Of a stretch of DNA of 64,000 nucleotides, positions 41,974 through 51,459 are shown piece after piece. Every line of letters begins with the position of its first letter. Within the stretch, counting starts at the first letter, position 1. The position numbers were made by a program, and so were the translations under genes. Origin of the DNA: Fibrella aquatilis (GTDB lineage: Bacteria > Bacteroidota > Bacteroidia > Cytophagales > Spirosomataceae). Location of the stretch: contig NZ_JAFMYU010000003.1 in assembly GCF_017353255.1 (NCBI RefSeq), positions 1-64,000 on the forward strand, given 5' to 3'. The notes under the pieces were generated by a model. That model ran no database searches and had not been told where the DNA came from. It was given only the letters and a program-made list of their open reading frames with translations.

Positions 41974-42891
41974 CTAGAACTTCACCCCCACGTTCACACC
42001 CAGCACCCGGCGTTGGGTATTGGCCTGGGTGTCTTTCAAGGCGTTCTGGAAACCGTAGTGATATACGAAGTCGATAAAGATCGGGCCGGCGTCGAAGCCG
42101 ATGTTGGCGAGACCGTTTAGCGTGGCATTGCTGAAGCCACTGTCTGTGATGCCTTTGATGGTGGTATTAGGACCAACGGGCAACGACAATTCAGCACCCA
42201 CCTGGAAACGAACCGCCGACACGCCCCGCTCCGACTGTGCTACCTTTACGCCCAAATAAGCCGGTATGTGAACGTACTGCTGATCTACGTTGCTGATCAC
42301 ATCTTTTACCCCGTTTACCTTTCCGTCGCCGGGGCGGTAGAATTGCGAGCTTGAGGTGAGGTATTCAGCCCCAATCTGCCCGTATAGGCGACCGCCGCCA
42401 CGGATGAAAAAGCCCAGTTGGTAGCCCAGCCGACCCGAAACGTTGGCGGTGTCGATAGTTTCGCCCTGGAAACGGGTTGAGTTGCCACCGGCGTAGATGC
42501 CAAACGTGAAGTTTTTATAGTTACTGCTGTGTTCTTGGCGTTGCTGCTTTTGCAACGACTTCAGGCCGTCGTCGAAACCTTCGTCATAGGCTTTGCTCAG
42601 GTCCTGATTGTCATACCGGCGCGATGCGTTGCGGTCGTTATAATTGTTGTCGTAACGGGGCAGCTGATCTTCCCGCCGACGATCATCGCGACGCATGTCA
42701 ATACGCTGATCAACATCATCGTTCCGGCGCATGGGCCGGTCGTCGCGGCGGTCAGATTGGTCGCTGTTACGTCGGTCATCGTACCGGCTGTTGTCGTACC
42801 GGTTGTCGTTAGTACGGTCCTGGGCTACCACCGTAGTTGCCACCATCAGCGGCAAGGTCATTGCCGAAAGAATCTGGAGTGAAGTTTTCAT
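41974..42891 (-). CDS. Outer-membrane beta-barrel protein with charged N-terminal linker
   Basis: A 305-residue protein started at 42891 (MKTSLQILSAMTLPLMV), with a signal peptide. Residues about 25-110 form a highly charged Asp/Arg/Asn linker (RRDDRPMRRNDDVDQRIDMR). The C-terminal ~190 residues are amphipathic strands ending VLGVNVGVKF, with GYQLGFFIRGGGRLYGQIGA in the middle. The barrel is clearly paralogous to the next gene (43002-44159), but the linkers are unrelated. Function unknown. Confidence 0.85.
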   Translation of the reverse strand: MKTSLQILSAMTLPLMVATTVVAQDRTNDNRYDNSRYDDRRNSDQSDRRDDRPMRRNDDVDQRIDMRRDDRRREDQLPRYDNNYNDRNASRRYDNQDLSKAYDEGFDDGLKSLQKQQRQEHSSNYKNFTFGIYAGGNSTRFQGETIDTANVSGRLGYQLGFFIRGGGRLYGQIGAEYLTSSSQFYRPGDGKVNGVKDVISNVDQQYVHIPAYLGVKVAQSERGVSAVRFQVGAELSLPVGPNTTIKGITDSGFSNATLNGLANIGFDAGPIFIDFVYHYGFQNALKDTQANTQRRVLGVNVGVKF

Positions 42892-42926
42892 GTGTCGTTG
42901 AGATAAAGCCTTGCTATACAGCACAA

Positions 42927-42967
42927 TTCCCGTGGTAGTGCCGGGTATATGGGCAACACCACGGGAA
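42927..42967. terminator. Hairpin after the second barrel gene
   Basis: TTCCCGTGGT pairs with ACCACGGGAA around a 21-base loop. It lacks a T tract, so intrinsic termination is uncertain. Confidence 0.45.
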
Positions 42968-43001
42968 CCGTACCTAATGTACCTGTGCGTTTATGCAATC
43001 G

Positions 43002-44159
43002 TTAAAACTTGAAGCCTACGCTGGCGCTGAGGATGCGGCGCTTCGAACCGGCAAAACCGGTGTTTTGCTGAATAGCATCTGAGAAACCATAGTGGTAAGT
43101 CAGGTCAAGAAAGACCGGACCCGCGTCGAAGCCAAGTTGGCCTAATCCGTTAAACGTGCCGTTTTTGAGCTGGAAGTTATTGAGATTACCAAACTGGTTG
43201 GCCGTTGAGCCAATCTGGTTAGCGTACTCCACACCCACTTGTACCCGTACCGCCGAAAGACCCCGGTCTGACTGCGTCAGCTTGTAACCAATGTAAACGG
43301 GAACCTGAATATATTTAATGTCGATCCGATCCCTGATGCTGGTAGCAGTTGTGGTACCCGAACCAGGAGCGGTCGTAAAGTAGTTAGAGCTTGACGCAAA
43401 ATATTCAGCGCCAATTTGTCCGTATAGACGGCCACCACCCCTCACAAAGAAACCAAGCTGGTAACCCAACCGACCCGTCAGGCCCGAAGCTGCTCCGTTG
43501 GCATCGAACGATTCACCCTGGAACTTGGTGGTGTTCAAACCCGCATAGATGGCGTAGCTGAAGTTTTTGTAGTCCTTCTTCTCGCTGGGATACGCCGTGC
43601 TGGTCGTCGTGGCCGTTGAGTAGGTCGAACCTGCGCTGTTGTAGTTACCACTGGTAGACGGCGTAGTCGTAGTGGCACCGTTGGTATCGGTCGTGGTATT
43701 GTAGTTGCTGGTGCCCGATGGCGTTACCGACGTCGAATTATTGTAAGTGCCGTTGGTGGTGTTGCCAGTCGTACCGCTGCTGTTCATGTCGCCGGTTGTT
43801 GAACCTGTAGTGCCCATGCTGGCGGTGGTGCTGCCCATGTTGGTATCATACGTACCCGTCGATGAACCGGTGGTACCCATGCTGCTCATGCTGCCGGTGC
43901 TACCTGCGCTGGTGCCTGTGCCATTCGTGTTGCTCGAACCAGTAGTACCATTCATGCTGCCCGACGTACTCGTGCCGTTGGTGCTTGAGTTAGTGCCCGA
44001 CGTAGCGTTCTGGCTGTTGTAATTGTTCGTGTTCGAGTTGTTGTAGCTCGACGTGCTGGTCGTTGTCGACGACATCTTGGTCGTCTTTGCTTTGGTCTGG
44101 CCCATGGCCACGCCAGCCGACAGGAGGCCGACGAGTAAAAATAACTTGTTCATGTTCAT
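43002..44159 (-). CDS. Outer-membrane beta-barrel protein with Ser/Thr/Gly/Asn low-complexity linker
   Basis: A 385-residue protein with a signal peptide (MNMNKLFLLVGLLSAGVAMG). Residues about 25-195 are an uncharged Ser/Thr/Asn/Gly tract built of imperfect repeats (GTTGSSTG, SMGTTGS, STTTSTSS). The barrel (from about 196) contains GYQLGFFVRGGGRLYGQIGA, almost the same as in the upstream paralogue, and ends ILSASVGFKF. The linker could be O-glycosylated or act as a flexible stalk. An alternative start at M3 changes little. Confidence 0.85.
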   Translation of the reverse strand: MNMNKLFLLVGLLSAGVAMGQTKAKTTKMSSTTTSTSSYNNSNTNNYNSQNATSGTNSSTNGTSTSGSMNGTTGSSNTNGTGTSAGSTGSMSSMGTTGSSTGTYDTNMGSTTASMGTTGSTTGDMNSSGTTGNTTNGTYNNSTSVTPSGTSNYNTTTDTNGATTTTPSTSGNYNSAGSTYSTATTTSTAYPSEKKDYKNFSYAIYAGLNTTKFQGESFDANGAASGLTGRLGYQLGFFVRGGGRLYGQIGAEYFASSSNYFTTAPGSGTTTATSIRDRIDIKYIQVPVYIGYKLTQSDRGLSAVRVQVGVEYANQIGSTANQFGNLNNFQLKNGTFNGLGQLGFDAGPVFLDLTYHYGFSDAIQQNTGFAGSKRRILSASVGFKF

Positions 44160-44180
44160 AACGTTTGATTGTTGGACAAT

Positions 44181-44213
44181 AAAAAAGGCGTGACCGAAAT
44201 CACACCCCTTTAA
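44181..44213 (-). terminator. Intrinsic terminator after pgi
   Basis: On the minus strand GGTGTGA pairs with TCACGCC (one mismatch) around TTTCGG, followed by six T. It is 25-55 bases past the pgi stop. Confidence 0.75.
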
Positions 44214-44235
44214 CCTATAGAATTATTAGAATGTT

Positions 44236-45963
44236 TTAGTTTTTTCGCCAGGCCTTGTAGGCGTTGATGAGTCCGTTTGTCGAACTATCGTGGCTATCGA
44301 CGGGTGTATCTGCCTCAAGCTCAGGCAGAATTTTATTGGCCAGCTGTTTGCCCAATTCCACGCCCCACTGGTCGAAACTAAAAATATTCCAAATTACGCC
44401 CTGCGTAAAAATCTTATGTTCATACAGAGCAATGAGACTGCCGAGGGCGCGTGGCGTAATGGTTTTCAGCAAGATCGAGTTGGTGGGTCGATTGCCCGAA
44501 AAGGCTTTAAACGGCGCAATTTGAGCTATTTCTGCTTCCGACTTGCCCACTTTCCGTAGCTCGTCGGCGGCTTCCTGTTCAGTTTTGCCGTTCATGAGTG
44601 CTTCGGTCTGGGCAAAGAAATTCGAGAGCAGCATCTGATGATGGTCGCCCAGGGGCCGGTGGCTGATGGCGGGGGCAATGAAGTCGCAGGGGATAAGCTT
44701 GGTGCCCTGGTGAATGAGTTGGTAGAAGGCGTGTTGGCCGTTGGTACCCGGCTCACCCCAGATGATCGGCCCGGTCTGGTAATTTACTGGGTGGCCATCG
44801 CGGTCCACCGATTTGCCGTTGCTTTCCATGTCGCCCTGCTGAAAATAAGCCGCAAACCGGTGCATATACTGGTCGTAGGGCAGGATAGCTTCCGACTGCG
44901 CCCCGTAGAAATTGTTGTACCAGATACCCAGCAAGGCCAGCGTAGCCGGGACGTTTTGGTCCAGTGGTGCCGTGCGGAAGTGATTGTCCATGGCGTGGCC
45001 CCCGGCCAGCAGTTCCTCGAAGTTGTCGAAGCCAATATATAAGGCTATAGACAGGCCAATGGCGCTCCAGAGCGAATACCGACCACCCACCCAGTCCCAG
45101 AAGCCGAACATATTGGCCGGGTCTATACCGAAGGCTTCAACAGCTTTTTGGTTAGTACTGAGGGCTGCAAAGTGTTTGGCGATATCGACTTCGGTGGGAG
45201 TAGCCGCCGCAAACCAGTCCTCAACAGCATTAGCAGTATCGGTTAGCACACCTACCGGGGCAGCCAACTGTCCCCCAGCCAGAAACCAGTCGCGGGCCGA
45301 GGTAGCGTTGGTCATGGTTTCCTGCGTGGTGAACGTCTTGGAGGCTACCAGAAACAGCGTTGTTTCTGGATTTAGGCGTTGCAGCGTTTCGTAGATATGC
45401 ACTCCGTCGACGTTGGAGACGAAATGCACCTTCAGCTTGTCAGAAGCATAGAATTTCAGGGCTTCCGTAACCATCACGGGGCCAAGGTCAGACCCGCCAA
45501 TGCCGATGTTGACCACGTCGGTAATGGCCTTGCCGCTGAAGCCTTTCCACTCGCCCGACCGTACGCGTTCAGTAAACGACTTCATGCGGTCCAGCACGGC
45601 GTTTATTTCCGGCATCACGTCGGCCCCATCCACCACCACGGGGGTGTTGGCCCGATTGCGCAGGGTGGTGTGCAACACGGCGCGGCCTTCGGTACCGTTG
45701 ATTTTGTCGCCGGAAAACAGCTTCCCGATAGCCTCCTGTAATCCGGCCTGTTCGGCCAGCTGCCGCAACAGGGTCATGGTTTCGGTGGTGACGCGGTTCT
45801 TGGAGAAATCGACCAGCATATCCTCAAACTGAAGCGAAAACTGGGCAAAGCGGTCGGGATTCTGGGCAAACAAGTCGCGCATGTGCATCGACTCGGTAGC
45901 GTCGAAATGCGCCTTCAGTTGCGTATAGGCCGGTAATTGCAAAAAAGCGTGGTTCGTCAGCAT
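44236..45963 (-). CDS. pgi: Glucose-6-phosphate isomerase
   Basis: A 575-residue isomerase, close to the long bacterial form. Family features are [49 protein letters not shown] and the C-terminal signature [19 protein letters not shown]. It interconverts glucose 6-phosphate and fructose 6-phosphate in glycolysis. The gene is monocistronic and ends at an intrinsic terminator. Confidence 0.96.
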   Translation of the reverse strand: MLTNHAFLQLPAYTQLKAHFDATESMHMRDLFAQNPDRFAQFSLQFEDMLVDFSKNRVTTETMTLLRQLAEQAGLQEAIGKLFSGDKINGTEGRAVLHTTLRNRANTPVVVDGADVMPEINAVLDRMKSFTERVRSGEWKGFSGKAITDVVNIGIGGSDLGPVMVTEALKFYASDKLKVHFVSNVDGVHIYETLQRLNPETTLFLVASKTFTTQETMTNATSARDWFLAGGQLAAPVGVLTDTANAVEDWFAAATPTEVDIAKHFAALSTNQKAVEAFGIDPANMFGFWDWVGGRYSLWSAIGLSIALYIGFDNFEELLAGGHAMDNHFRTAPLDQNVPATLALLGIWYNNFYGAQSEAILPYDQYMHRFAAYFQQGDMESNGKSVDRDGHPVNYQTGPIIWGEPGTNGQHAFYQLIHQGTKLIPCDFIAPAISHRPLGDHHQMLLSNFFAQTEALMNGKTEQEAADELRKVGKSEAEIAQIAPFKAFSGNRPTNSILLKTITPRALGSLIALYEHKIFTQGVIWNIFSFDQWGVELGKQLANKILPELEADTPVDSHDSSTNGLINAYKAWRKN

Positions 45964-46029
45964 GGGTGTATTCGTGTTCAGACGGGGTTGAAAAGCGGGG
46001 CGAATATCGGCAAAGCCTGGTAATTAAAT

Positions 46030-46087
46030 GAGCAGTGAGCAGTGCCGAAACGTCGGACCGCTACTCCCACTGCCTACTGCTACTACC
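46030..46087. repeat. Small inverted repeat, GCAGTG word type
   Basis: GAGCAGTGAGCAGTG on the left and CACTGCCTACTGCTACTAC on the right. The right arm, read on the minus strand, codes for the last residues (GSSSRQWE) and stop of the flippase-like protein. Confidence 0.5.
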
Positions 46088-47050
46088 TAATGCCAGCAAC
46101 CCAACCCCTACGGGCAGCAGAATGTTGACGAGCCAGAGTGTGAGGGTGGCAGCGAGCAGGAGGGGGGCGGGCAGGGCAGACGGGGCAAACACCCAAAGCG
46201 CGGCAGCCTCACGAACGCCCAGGTCGCTGAGCCAGTTAACGGCAGGCGTGATGGTCTTTACCAGAAACACTACGCCCACCCCCGCCGCCAGTTCCAGCGA
46301 CGGCAGCCCGATGCCATAAAGCCGAAATGCCGCGTAAAGCTGGGCTGAAAACGTAAGGTTACGCAGCAGCGCCAGCCCGAACGTGGCGGCCATGTCGGTA
46401 TGGGTGTACTGGCCAATAATAGCCCAGTAGGCGTTGTATTGGCCTATTTTGGGCCACCGAACTGACCAGACCACGAAATGGTTTCGGTAGAAATTGAGCG
46501 CCACGCCCGCCGCGCTGAGCGTGACCAGCAGCCCCAGCAGTACCTGACCGCCGGGGGTATTACGGGCCGGAACCTGCGTCAGATGCACCGCCCAGGCCAC
46601 CGCCCCCACCACTACGGCCACGTAGAACTGCATGCCGCCAGACACCAGTGCCGCGCCTACTGCCCCAGCCCGGTTTGGGGTTGCCGCGCTACCTGCGCCC
46701 GCGCTGGTACCCCTGATAGACAGCACCCGCCCGGCGGTGTCGCCCAGGCCGGGCAGGGCCATACCCAACGACAGACCCGCCAGCACCCCGCTCAGCGCCT
46801 CGCGGAAAGACAGCGGAGTCACGTGCCGGGTCAGCCATTGCCATTTCAGCGCCTCCAGCGACCAGTTCAGGGGAACCAGCAGCACCAACAACAGGGCGTA
46901 GGGCGAGGTCCAGTTGGTGTGGCGCAGTTGCCTGCCGAGGGCTGCCCAATCGGTCTGCTGGTGATAAAGTGTGTAGCCGATGAAGCCGAGAAGTAGGCAA
47001 AAGATGCCTGTTTTGGCCCAGAAAGTGGTTTTTTTGGCTAGTCCGGGCAT
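46061..47050 (-). CDS. Lysylphosphatidylglycerol synthase TM-region / flippase-like membrane protein
   Basis: A 329-residue inner-membrane protein with about eight hydrophobic helices and the UPF0104/LPG_synthase_TM pattern: LVPLNWSLEALKWQWLTR early on, LGDTAGRVLSIRG mid-protein and TPAVNWLSDLGVREAAALW near the C terminus. No catalytic synthase domain is attached. Such stand-alone proteins may flip lipid-linked compounds. The C-terminal GSSSRQWE is encoded within a repeat arm. It is divergent from ruvC, 32 bases apart. Confidence 0.85.
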   Translation of the reverse strand: MPGLAKKTTFWAKTGIFCLLLGFIGYTLYHQQTDWAALGRQLRHTNWTSPYALLLVLLVPLNWSLEALKWQWLTRHVTPLSFREALSGVLAGLSLGMALPGLGDTAGRVLSIRGTSAGAGSAATPNRAGAVGAALVSGGMQFYVAVVVGAVAWAVHLTQVPARNTPGGQVLLGLLVTLSAAGVALNFYRNHFVVWSVRWPKIGQYNAYWAIIGQYTHTDMAATFGLALLRNLTFSAQLYAAFRLYGIGLPSLELAAGVGVVFLVKTITPAVNWLSDLGVREAAALWVFAPSALPAPLLLAATLTLWLVNILLPVGVGLLALGSSSRQWE

Positions 47051-47082
47051 CGAAAGCGTTTGGATAACGTTACCTTGCGTAC

Positions 47083-47676
47083 ATGGCCCCGCAAAAAAAC
47101 CTCCTCAAATCTGAAGTCCCTGAGAAAATCATCCTTGGCGTTGACCCCGGCACCCGGATCGCCGGGTATGGGGTGATCTCGATTCGGGCGGGGGTGATGC
47201 GGATGATGCAGTATGGGGTCATTAACCTCATCAAATATACCACCCACCAGCAGAAGCTACAGAAGCTGCACGAAACGATGGTGCGCCTCATCGAAGAGCA
47301 CAAGCCCGACGAGATGGCCATTGAAGACCCGTTTTTTGGCAAAAACGTGCAGGTGATGCTTAAGTTGGGTCGGGCGCAGGGGGTGGTCATGGCCGCTGCC
47401 CTTTCGCGGGGTATTCCCATCGTGGAATATGCCCCCCGCCGCGTGAAGCAGTCTGTAACGGGCAACGGCAACGCCGCCAAAGAGCAGGTCTCGCACATGG
47501 TGGCGCACCTGCTTCAGGTAGACCTCAACCCCGAATTTTTCGACGCCACCGACGCCCTCGCCATTGCCGTCTGCCACCATTTCCACGAAAACGCCCTGCC
47601 CGTTCGTTCCACCAAAACGACCAAGAAAGGTGCCTGGGGGGCTTTTGCCAGCGAGAATGCGGATAGAATAATGTGA
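47083..47676 (+). CDS. ruvC: Holliday junction resolvase RuvC
   Basis: A 197-residue endonuclease. The acidic catalytic residues are in ILGVDPGTRIAGYG (Asp), MAIEDPFFGKNVQ (Glu) and FDATDALAIAVCHH (two Asp). It cuts four-way junctions made by RuvAB. The last ~25 residues are basic (STKTTKKGAWG). Its TGA stop codon directly begins the left arm of the next inverted repeat. Confidence 0.95.
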   Translation: MAPQKNLLKSEVPEKIILGVDPGTRIAGYGVISIRAGVMRMMQYGVINLIKYTTHQQKLQKLHETMVRLIEEHKPDEMAIEDPFFGKNVQVMLKLGRAQGVVMAAALSRGIPIVEYAPRRVKQSVTGNGNAAKEQVSHMVAHLLQVDLNPEFFDATDALAIAVCHHFHENALPVRSTKTTKKGAWGAFASENADRIM

Positions 47677-47788
47677 TTTACGATGTACGACTTACGATTT
47701 ACGATTTTTGCTGACGCAAGAGTACGTTTGCTCTAGCCCATTGGCGTCAGCAAAAATCGTAAATCGTAAGTCGCACATCGTAAATCAC
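47673..47788. repeat. Intergenic inverted repeat with GATTTACG arms and TTGCTGACGC core
   Basis: Arms 47673-47717 and 47744-47788 match at 44 of 45 positions. They are made of GATTTACGATGTACG and CTTACGATTTACG words then TTTTTGCTGACGC. The left arm holds the ruvC stop; the right arm ends 1 base before the next ATG (47790). The word and core recur at 60597-60703. Confidence 0.93.
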
Positions 47789-47789
47789 A

Positions 47790-48542
47790 ATGCCTCTTCT
47801 CCTCACCAAACTCATCCTCATGCCGCTGGTGATGGCGTTGGTGACGTTGGCGGGGCGGCGGTGGGGTAACAAGGTGGGTGGCGTCATTGCCAGCATGCCC
47901 TGGATTGCGGGACCAATTCTCTTATTTTTTATTCTGGAACAGGGTAAGGACTTCGGCATCCGGGCGGTGCCGGGTATCCTGACGGGTGTGCTGTCGCTGG
48001 TTGGGTTTTGCCTGAGCTATGCATGGCTGTCGCGCCGGTTTCGCTGGTGGCTGACCCTGCCAATCGCCTATGTCGTTTACGTGTTGGTGGCGCAGGTGTT
48101 TACCCACATTCACCTAAATCTGCTCGTGGTCTATGGCCTGATTCTGGTCTGCGTGGCCCTCGCCCTGTGGGGTTTTCCGGTCCCAACCAACCAGTCGGTG
48201 CCGCCGCGCCAATTACCTTATGATCTGATTATCAGGATGGTAGTGGCCACGCTGTTTATGCTGACCATTACCGCCCTGGCCAGTTTGCTGGGGCCAACCT
48301 GGAGCGGTATTCTCACGCCGTTTCCCATTATCACATCTATTCTGGCGGTGTTCTCGCACGTTGGACAGAGCAGCAACGGGGCCATTGTGAGCCTACGGGG
48401 CATCGTTACGGGCCTGTTTGGGTTCACCACGTTCCTGTTCCTGCAAGCCTTTTTCCTCCGCGAATTTTCCGTCGCCCTGTCGTTCGGGTTGGCCCTGTGC
48501 ATCAATGCCGTGATCAATCTGGTAGCGGTGCGGGTATGGTAA
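47790..48542 (+). CDS. Polytopic membrane protein of unknown function
   Basis: A 250-residue protein with about eight hydrophobic helices (LTKLILMPLVMALVTLAG, ASMPWIAGPILLFFILEQ, LLGPTWSGILTPFPIITS and others) and few charged residues. Some segments (GVIASMPWIAGP) recall GlpM-like small transporters, but I would not assign a function. It is separated from ruvC only by the inverted repeat. Confidence 0.75.
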   Translation: MPLLLTKLILMPLVMALVTLAGRRWGNKVGGVIASMPWIAGPILLFFILEQGKDFGIRAVPGILTGVLSLVGFCLSYAWLSRRFRWWLTLPIAYVVYVLVAQVFTHIHLNLLVVYGLILVCVALALWGFPVPTNQSVPPRQLPYDLIIRMVVATLFMLTITALASLLGPTWSGILTPFPIITSILAVFSHVGQSSNGAIVSLRGIVTGLFGFTTFLFLQAFFLREFSVALSFGLALCINAVINLVAVRVW

Positions 48543-48543
48543 A

Positions 48544-48578
48544 AGGAAGGTTAATGTACATTGTTCATTAACCTTCCT
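48544..48578. repeat. Short hairpin overlapping a stop codon
   Basis: AGGAAGGTTAATG and CATTAACCTTCCT form a 13-base stem with a 9-base loop. The TAA stop and the EEG codons of the patatin gene (minus strand) lie in the right arm. Confidence 0.75.
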
Positions 48579-50562
48579 CCTTCACTGCCACCGCCTCTTT
48601 TGGCCAGATACGGCGGGCTTCGGTGGCGGTGTACTGGGCGGGTATGGTGAAGGGCGTGGCGGGGGATGTCACCTTGCCATTCTGGAAGTCGGTGCGCTTG
48701 GCTTTGTAGTCGTTCCAGTCGAAGGTGCGCAGGAATTGGGCGGCGGTTTCGGCTCCTTTGCGGAAGAGCTTGAGCTTCTCGTCGTTGCTGAGGTTGAAGT
48801 TCAGCCAGTCGAATTCCCGCACGTCGATCACGCCGATGCAGTTGGCATACTGCGGGTGCTTAATCAGAAAATCCTTGTCGTAATAATACCGGGTGGTATT
48901 GAACATGCTCATTACCAGGCTCCCCAGCGAATCGAAGGATGATTTGGTGGTAGCGGCCCGGTCGTCGAGGCGCACGCCGAAGGTGGGCAGGCGAGCCGTT
49001 TTCATGTCGGGGCGGTAGAAGAGATTGATCGGGAAGTTCGAGAGAATGCCCCCGTCCATAAATACGGCATCGTCGGGCAGGCCCCGGTCATAGCCCAGCA
49101 GGTTGCGCCAGAGGTCCTGCCGTTTAGGAATGTTTTTCACCCGAAATGCTTCAAAAAATACTGGTATCGACATCGACGCCCGCACAAAGTCGGCGGGGCA
49201 GACACTGTTTTCCGACGCCCAGAACAACGGCCACATGCGGGGGAGTTCTATCTTGTTTTCGGTGGCAATTTCGGCGGTGATAAACGTCACGGGTGGGTTG
49301 GCGGGGTCATACTGCATCAGATCGTCGATGGTGACGGTGGGGTCACTACCCCGGTATACCAGTTGGGGACGCTTACTCATCACACGCTCAAAATCGCGCA
49401 TGGTTTCCACCTCGTTGGCGTTGTTTGCGATCACCACCGTCGCACCCGTGTTGGCCTTGACTTCGCTGCGTTCAACGGCTCCGTCGCGCAGCAGGTCGGT
49501 GATCCAGTCGCGGAAGTTTTCGCCGGGGTTGATGCCAAACTGACTTCCGTTGAACCGGGCCAGCAAAAACAGGAGTACGCTGCCGATGAAGAGGATGAAA
49601 AACAGGCAGAGCGACACCCCAGCGATAGACAAAAAGGCGTAGGGCGTGAGGCTGCCGGGATCGAGACCCACCGTGCCGAGGGCACTGTAGACACCCTCGA
49701 GTGGCTGATGCGACCGGTTTAACGCCCAGAGAATGAACACCGTAGCCAGCACCCCCGCCACGGCCCGCTGAATAAACGGCAGGTAGCTGGCACTGAACGA
49801 CCGCTGCACGGCCAGGGCCAGCACGATAAACAGAATCACCCCTTCCAGCGCAATCTGGTAGGGCCTTGCCCACGGTAGCTGAAGCGCCCAGCAGGCAAGG
49901 ATGAGCAACAGCGTTTTGGCCAATAGCTGCACAAAATCGTTGCTTTGCAGAAACTGTTTAAGGATGCCGTCGCTGATGCGGTTTTTACCATAAATGAGCA
50001 TACCGGCCCCCACAGCCAGCCCCACCCAGATCGACAAGGCGAGTACACTGCTTGGGCTTTGCCAGAGCAAGATACTCCCCACCAGCAGCAGCGACAGGCC
50101 CGCTACGAGGCTGAAAATGATGGAATTGATGGTCTTGGCGGCGTAATCTTTGTAGCCCACAATATTGCGAATCAGCCAGCGCGTGATGGGGTGGCCATCC
50201 ACAAAATCGAACAGTTTTTTGCTGCTCAGGTAATGCAGCACCACCGGCGATTTGATGTCGGCCACCGACGCTGACTGGATGGCCGAGAGCATCATGGTGT
50301 TGATAGCCCCGGCACTGGTGCCGGCCAGGTGCAAAAACCGGATGCCCATGCGTTCCAGCACGTAAGTGTAACCCAGTAGGGCAATGCCCAGTACCCCGCC
50401 GCCTTCCTGGACCAGGTCAACGTACTGGTATTTTCCGGTGGGGTCGGTCACGTCTGAGACGTAGAATGCGGTCTGGTTCTTCTTGCGGAGATCTTCCTGC
50501 AAATCGGCGACGACCTCCTCGCCGACGTTAATCAACCGGGGTAACACGGCTGCTGATGCCAT
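48568..50562 (-). CDS. Patatin-like phospholipase interrupted by membrane helices
   Basis: A 664-residue protein. The patatin glycine motif VQEGGGVLGIALLGY and nucleophile box GTSAG (S83) lie near the N terminus, whereas the catalytic Asp motif DGGILSNFPINLF (D503) is 420 residues later. Between them, at about 146-340, are six hydrophobic helices (SLVAGLSLLLVGSILLW, GVILFIVLALAVQ, AFLSIAGVSLCLFFILFIGS and others). This places the serine-aspartate dyad around a membrane domain, unlike soluble patatins. It probably hydrolyses acyl chains of membrane lipids from the cytoplasmic face; that role is inferred. Confidence 0.85.
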   Translation of the reverse strand: MASAAVLPRLINVGEEVVADLQEDLRKKNQTAFYVSDVTDPTGKYQYVDLVQEGGGVLGIALLGYTYVLERMGIRFLHLAGTSAGAINTMMLSAIQSASVADIKSPVVLHYLSSKKLFDFVDGHPITRWLIRNIVGYKDYAAKTINSIIFSLVAGLSLLLVGSILLWQSPSSVLALSIWVGLAVGAGMLIYGKNRISDGILKQFLQSNDFVQLLAKTLLLILACWALQLPWARPYQIALEGVILFIVLALAVQRSFSASYLPFIQRAVAGVLATVFILWALNRSHQPLEGVYSALGTVGLDPGSLTPYAFLSIAGVSLCLFFILFIGSVLLFLLARFNGSQFGINPGENFRDWITDLLRDGAVERSEVKANTGATVVIANNANEVETMRDFERVMSKRPQLVYRGSDPTVTIDDLMQYDPANPPVTFITAEIATENKIELPRMWPLFWASENSVCPADFVRASMSIPVFFEAFRVKNIPKRQDLWRNLLGYDRGLPDDAVFMDGGILSNFPINLFYRPDMKTARLPTFGVRLDDRAATTKSSFDSLGSLVMSMFNTTRYYYDKDFLIKHPQYANCIGVIDVREFDWLNFNLSNDEKLKLFRKGAETAAQFLRTFDWNDYKAKRTDFQNGKVTSPATPFTIPAQYTATEARRIWPKEAVAVKEEG

Positions 50563-50599
50563 AATATATAGGTGTTTAGGAGGCTGATTACCAGCGCTA

Positions 50600-50621
50600 A
50601 TGTTACCTATTTGGCTAACAT
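50600..50621. promoter_or_regulatory. Candidate operator between divergent genes
   Basis: ATGTTA and TAACAT flank a 10-base spacer, a perfect 6-10-6 dyad 38-59 bases before the patatin start and within the divergent interval with the sigma factor gene. The regulator is unknown. Confidence 0.3.
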
Positions 50622-50775
50622 AAGCCTTGTTACTTTACTAAACGGCGAGCCAACAACGTAAGTGGAGGAGGGGGGCAGCCATTTGCGTCAGCAACCACAA
50701 ACCATTACCACCCCAATGTAGGGTAGTTCTGTGCAAACTTGTCTGTAAATTGTACTACGCTCGAAAGTCTACGTT

Positions 50776-51459
50776 ATGCCACATCCGCTACCCGACCGAC
50801 CTGCTGTCGGATCTATAGCTCTTGACGCACTGCCTCCTATTATGCTCGACGATGAGGTATTGGCTCGCCAACTGTTTCAAACCGACCCGTCGGCAGGCTG
50901 TGCGTGGTTGTTCCGGCGCTATTATGGCCTGCTTTGCAACCACGCCCTGCGGTTTGTCTATTCGCGTGAAGTAGCCGAAGACATTGTGGGCGAGGTATTT
51001 TGTGCATTCTGGACCGACAAGGGCTACGAGAAAATAACGACATCCTACCGCGCCTACCTGTTCGTGGCCGTGCGCAACCGGTGCTACAACTACCTACGCT
51101 GGGAACTGAGCCGCAAAAACGATTCCGACGAGGCCATGCTCGACTCAGTAACGACCGCCTTTTCGAGCGCAACCCAGACCCCCGCCGACATGGTGCAGTT
51201 CGACGAATTGTACCAGAAAATAAACGAGACCATCGCCGACCTGCCGCCGCAGTGCCGCCGCACGTTTCTGATGTCGCGCTTCGAACAGAAACCCTACCGC
51301 GAGATCGCCACCGAAATGGGTATTTCGGTAAAAGCCGTAGAGGCCAACATCAGCCGCGCCCTCAACACCCTCCGCCAGATGCTCCGCAACGAATTTGTGA
51401 TTGCACTAATAGGGCAGTTTTCAATTTACGGTCTTCTGTTGCTTCGCATGTTGGCGTAG
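50776..51459 (+). CDS. ECF sigma factor (FecI-like) of the mannan locus
   Basis: A 227-residue sigma-70 family protein with region 2 (REVAEDIVGEVFCAFW, about 67-83) and region 4 (LPPQCRRTFLMSRFEQKPY, then EMGISVKAVEANISRALNTL). The partner FecR gene follows and SusC after that, the usual order of a carbohydrate-responsive trans-envelope switch. The last ~15 residues (QFSIYGLLLLRMLA) are encoded by CAGTTTTC and GTCTTCTG words plus the hairpin at 51441, so the C terminus seems to have been extended by repeat DNA. Confidence 0.92.
   Translation: MPHPLPDRPAVGSIALDALPPIMLDDEVLARQLFQTDPSAGCAWLFRRYYGLLCNHALRFVYSREVAEDIVGEVFCAFWTDKGYEKITTSYRAYLFVAVRNRCYNYLRWELSRKNDSDEAMLDSVTTAFSSATQTPADMVQFDELYQKINETIADLPPQCRRTFLMSRFEQKPYREIATEMGISVKAVEANISRALNTLRQMLRNEFVIALIGQFSIYGLLLLRMLA

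Noticed and set aside
43747-44022. A plus-strand frame rich in Val, Pro and Leu opposite the Ser/Thr-rich linker
   Set aside because: It is the antisense reading of a low-complexity tract, with no signal peptide, motif or start context.
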